This document shows positions 59,966 to 64,000 of a stretch of DNA of 64,000 bases, piece after piece. Position 1 is the stretch's first letter; every line of letters begins with the position of its first letter. Below the pieces are notes generated by a model. It did not search any database. It had not been told where the DNA came from and saw only the letters and a list, made by a program, of their open reading frames with translations. Position numbers and translations under genes: made by a program. The stretch is taken from the NCBI GenBank assembly GCA_025267735.1, contig CM046305.1, forward strand, positions 39,143,108 through 39,207,107. The letters run 5' to 3'. The stretch is from Mactra quadrangularis (lineage: Eukaryota > Mollusca > Bivalvia > Venerida > Mactridae).

Positions 59966-61103
59966 ACTTACACACATAGGTTCAAACACTTATTTTAACT
60001 TCAGCAGTTAAGCATGCTTTATGGCCTTTTTGTGCGTCAACTTTTTGATGTGGTATATAATGTTTCTCATGTGTTTTTTTTATTTATTACTGTCTGTTTT
60101 AATGTATATATGTTTTATATTGTTATTTTCTACAAGTCATTTATATTTTAATAAATGGCATATTCAATCTCATCACTCTTTGTCATTCTTAATGTTTTAT
60201 TTTATACTTTGTTATAATCTGGCTACATCAAGAACGAGCTGCTGAAAATGACTTGACCACTTCAGCTCTGTTTTTATCACTCTGGCAAAGGTTGTGGATA
60301 TAAACTTATTTTAAATTTCTATCATATTTGGTTATAGATTATTAGTGAACATTGATATTTCAGTAATGGCTGAGTTAATTATGCAAATTGATCATGGGTG
60401 GCATGGTGATATCAATTAATCAGTTGTACCTTTGTTAAATTTATCCAGTTCGAAACATAATGCAAGAACATTGCACATAGATACTAAACTTCATAATGTC
60501 TAAATCTTACATCTTATGATGTGTTTTGTATATTTTCGCTGCAAGTTTTTATATAACCACCTACTCAAACTGTACCAACCTAATGCTACCATGTTTCATA
60601 ATATGAATATTATTCATATCTAATTTGTACAAAATTAGCGTAACATAACCACATTTCACTCAAATTATCGCTGTAAAAAATCAAGGACATTGATTTGTAA
60701 AGAAAATCCGCATATTGCATCGCGTAAAATATCCAATTTGCATAAATTTGCACCTTTAAATCACCCTCAAGCTCAAATTAGTACCGTGTGATAGACAGAA
60801 ACGAAAAACATGGGTATAAATATCTATTTTAAATTTCTATCATAGTTGATTTTTGTGTAACGGAATTTCGATAATGATGGGCGTATTTTGCATGTTATGC
60901 AAATAACCTATGTATGATAGGAAGTCATTCCTCCGATTCTTGATCAGCACTATTCAAACATAAAAAAAACAGCCAAGAAACACACTTTGTGGCGACGCAA
61001 GTACACGGTTCCACTCCATAAACTGCAGAACTAACTCTTTCCTGAATAATTTCATTTTGAAAATTAATGTGGAACTGGCCATTGAAAGCTGAATACGTGC
61101 AGC
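59966..61103. other. AT-rich intergenic, no gene seen
   Basis: The hydrophobic 74-codon frame at 60021-60245 reflects T-rich sequence. Two similar blocks (ATAAACTTATTTTAAATTTC and TATCATA) lie near 60300 and 60820, suggesting an old duplication. No gene. Confidence 0.5.
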
Positions 61104-61111
61104 TTTGTCAG

Positions 61112-61560
61112 TAGGTCTGTCACGATATACCGGTATACCGTGATATTGCAATACGCAGCTGCGGCAATACGTACCGAGGTGCGATTTTAACGTACCGGTA
61201 TTTGGTGATATTTTTTATTTCATTGGAAAATTCTTCCCTTCGCGAACTAAAAGTAGCAAAGCGTCAGTTTTTTCCATTGTTTATTCAATTTAACCTTAAG
61301 TTACAAAATTTTAACCGATTTTGGCGCGTCACATTCCTAAATGACCGTAAATACTTAAAGAGGCTAGATTCTATCAGTAGCTGCATGTTAAATTTGCATT
61401 GTTTTTGTTAAATACAGCGGAGGCACAACGAATTTAAAAGCCCACAATATATCGTAGTACGTATCGCGATACGTTGCCAGCGTATTGCAATATATCGCGA
61501 TACGTTGCCAGCGTATTGCAATATATCGCGATACGCTTATGGCGTATCGTGACAGCCCTA
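61112..61560. mobile_element. hAT-like MITE, TAGGGCTGTCACGATA family, copy 2 (inverted)
   Basis: A 449-bp copy, inverted relative to 52408. The ends are TAGGTCTGTCACGATATACC and GTATCGTGACAGCCCTA. The flanks TTTGTCAG and TTAGTCAG form an 8-bp duplication with one mismatch. The right side has a duplicated TTGCAATATATCGCGATACG block. Confidence 0.9.
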
Positions 61561-61568
61561 TTAGTCAG

Positions 61569-62711
61569 CCTGCTTAAATGACTGAAGTAAGACACGGCGT
61601 ATACTCTAAACCAACAAAATGTATCTTCAATGATATCTGACAGATGTCCAAACTATTTTATTATATTGACACTCCTAAAACTCTAATTAGTAAAACACCC
61701 ACTTTTAAATTCAATTAAAACATTTACACATGTGCATTAATGGGCCATTAAATTACAAAGTGTTGTTTACCGTCATAAATAGTTTGTTGTTAATGTTAAA
61801 ATACAGATTTTTACTCAAGATAAGCGTCCATGTTTCAATTAAGAAATATATATCTAGCCTTAAGGTTTAACTGTTAGGTCACGTCACAAAGTTAACCTAA
61901 CTTTCCACGTTAAAGATACAGAATTGTAAAATTTAATGTTTCAATTATTGATAAGCGAGCAATTTGCCATCGATTATTAAATTATACTATTTTTGTATTG
62001 TACAAACTTTACTTCGATTTAATGGATAGTAGTTTTGAAACCTTGGGGTATTTTTATGGTAACATGTATACCATTGGTACGATCAAAACGCTAGAAACAA
62101 GATTAATAGATTGTTTAGTATTTTATGTAATATGTATACTGCGTACAAAAAAACAAAACGTGTTTGGGTAAACATTAGAAATGTGACAATCCATTTCTGG
62201 GGTAGGCAGTAATGAAAATAAAATGTATGTGATTCATTTTAACAAAATTAGCATGATGGATACCACCCTTTGTTGGTAAATCATGTTTGTAATGGTAAAA
62301 ATCTTTTCCATTACACCAACAACTACGACACTTGTAAAACATATCACATGTTTATGTTATTGTCATCCTGAGCGTCCCTCGTCGTGGATTAGTTTATTCT
62401 ATTGTAATTATAAACAGTGTTTTTTTTGTACGCACTATATAATTATGTAAAGAAATGTTATTGTTTCTATCGTACATAAAAGTCATCTTTACAACTTATT
62501 GTTTTGAATATTACGTCAAATTAAGTAAGGTAGGTTTATGATAAGGTAAACAAAAATTGAAACTTTACTTGATGTAAATTAAGTAAAACTAAATTACTAC
62601 TGGTTATCGTAGAAACACTGCATCAGATAACTGAAATGTTTGATGGAAAATTATTTCCCACATGCTGGTTCAAATCCTAACTTGCCTATAACCTGCATGT
62701 CTGTAAGTCAT
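61569..62711. other. AT-rich intergenic, no gene seen
   Basis: No supported gene or repeat. Confidence 0.5.
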
Positions 62712-63886
62712 CTGGTTGCCTAACGTATAGGTACTGGCAAACGACCACTGGCCAACTACTTATTGGTTGCCTAAAGTATAGGTACTGGCAAACGACCACT
62801 GGCCAACAATTTGTTGGATGCCTAAAGTATAGGTACTGGCAAACGACCACTGGCCAACCATTTAGTGAATGCCTAAAGTATAGGTACTGGCAAACGACCA
62901 CTGGCCAACCATTTAGTGAATGCCTAAAGTATAGGTACTGGCAAACGACCACTGGCCACCTACTTGTTGGATGCCTAAAGTAAAGGTACTGGCAAACGAC
63001 AATTGGCCAACCATTTGTTAGATGCCTAAAGTATAGGTACTGGCAAACGACAACTGGCCAACCATTTGTTAGATGCCTAAAGTATAGGTACTGGCAAATG
63101 ACCACTGGCCAACCATTTAGTGAATGCCTAAAGTATAGGTACTGGCAAACGACCACTGGCCACCTACTTGTTGGATGCCTAAAGTATAGGTACTGGCAAA
63201 CGACCACTGGCCACCTACTTGTTGGATGCCTAAAGTATAGGTACTGGCAAACGACCACTGGCCACCTACTTGTTGGATGCCTAAAGTATAGGTACTGGCA
63301 AACGACAATTGGCCAACCATTTGTTAGATGCCTAAAGTATAGGTACTGGCAAACGGCCACTAGCCAACTAATTATTGGTTGCCTAACGTATAGGTACTGG
63401 CAAACGACCGCTGGTCAAACATTTGTTGGTTGCCCAACGTATAGGTACTGGCAAACGACCGCTGGTCAAACATTTAGTGAATGCCTAAAGTATAGGTACT
63501 GGCAAACGACCTCTGGCCACCTACTTGTTGGATGCCTAAAGTATAGGTACTGGCAAACGACAACTGGCCAACCATTTGTTAGATGCCTAAAGTATAGGTA
63601 CTGGCAAACGACCACTGGCCACCTACTTGTTGGATGCCTAAAGTATAGGTACTGGCAAACGACAACTGGCCAACCATTTGTTAGATGCCTAAAGTATAGG
63701 TACTGGCAAACGACAACTGGCCAACCATTTGTTAGATGCCTAAAGTATAGGTACTGGCAAACGACAACTGGCCAACCATTTGTTGGATGCCTAAAGTATA
63801 GGTACTGGCAAACGACAACTGGCCAACCATTTGTTAGATGCCTAAAGTATAGGTACTGGCAAACGACAACTGACCAACCATTTGTC
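62712..63886. repeat. 51-bp minisatellite, ~23 copies, open on both strands
   Basis: The unit contains GCCTAAAGTATAGGTACTGG followed by CAAACGACAACTGGCCAACC. At 51 bp it is exactly 17 codons, so one frame on each strand stays open for most of the array. The plus frame repeats CLKYRYWQTTTGQPFVR (276 codons, 63098-63928) and the minus frame repeats VVCQYLYFRHPTNGWP. In the plus frame one unit has TAA (62981-62983) in place of TAT. No ATG precedes the array in the plus frame after the TAA at 62678-62680. Variation in units is mostly GGCCACCTACTTGTTGG against GGCCAACCATTTGTTAG. A repeat by-product is likelier than a protein. Confidence 0.95.
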
Positions 63887-64000
63887 AATCCTAATTCCAA
63901 TATGTCTGACTGCATGTTCTACATTTAAACTTCTTATAATTATATTAATGTGTACTATTGTATGTATGTATATTTGAATTTGTTGTGACATTGAAAGATA

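Noticed and set aside
60021..60245. 74-codon very hydrophobic frame as a membrane protein
   Set aside because: It consists of Phe, Leu and Met codons from T-rich DNA, with no context.
63098..63928. 276-codon frame as a repeat-protein gene
   Set aside because: It is the 51-bp minisatellite read in frame. The first ATG is a CAAACG-to-CAAATG variant inside a unit, and an upstream unit carries TAA.

Overview
This window looks like AT-rich intergenic and intronic DNA from an animal nuclear genome. A lophotrochozoan, most likely a bivalve mollusc, fits best. The case rests on one clearly spliced gene, two tRNA-derived SINE families sharing a 3' tail around ACGGCGTTAAACCC (a tail I associate with molluscs, from memory), a Penelope-type GIY-YIG relic, and many miniature inverted-repeat transposons and minisatellites. 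I see no bacterial operon, rRNA, CRISPR array or convincing free-standing tRNA gene. The species call is inference.

The one well-supported host gene is on the minus strand. Exon 1 (45084-44735) and exon 2 (42224-41066) join in frame across a 2.5 kb intron and encode a 502-residue protein. It has an N-terminal PTB/PID-like domain that spans the splice junction, followed by a long Ser/Pro-rich, probably disordered tail. Its intron holds a SINE with an imperfect 10-bp target-site duplication (TSD) and a hAT-like miniature element with a perfect 8-bp TSD. Two much weaker minus-strand candidates are given at 10070-11097 (a signal-peptide-like first exon and a 62-codon C-terminal frame) and 35488-36160 (two phase-compatible exons next to a 19-bp tandem array).

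Tandem arrays make up about 10 kb, roughly 15% of the window. They are a ~98-bp satellite with 781-bp and 2098-bp higher-order periods (1-2503), a decayed ~35-bp array (11970-13945), a 46-bp array (17745-19026), a 35-bp array with a CACGTG E-box in nearly every unit (21300-21896), a 34-bp array (23801-24480), a 19-bp array (36161-36539), a 22-bp array (50134-50220), a ~32-bp array (50329-51580) and a 51-bp array open in one frame on each strand (62712-63886).

Most of the rest is transposon-derived. A ~400-bp family with CAATCT/AGATTG ends and 9-10 bp TSDs (MULE-like) has five copies plus a partial one. hAT-like elements with exact or near-exact 8-bp TSDs lie at 3835, 32774, 42275, 52408 and 61112. 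Two TAA-flanked PIF/Harbinger-like elements lie at 27938 and 53379. There are also a GGGCGGATCCAG family with 5-bp TSDs, several fold-back elements, a GTGCTTTTCAC family, eight SINE copies, three decayed LINE fragments and one Penelope-like fragment. No complete autonomous transposon was found. The TSDs allow exact element boundaries to be set for many of these.
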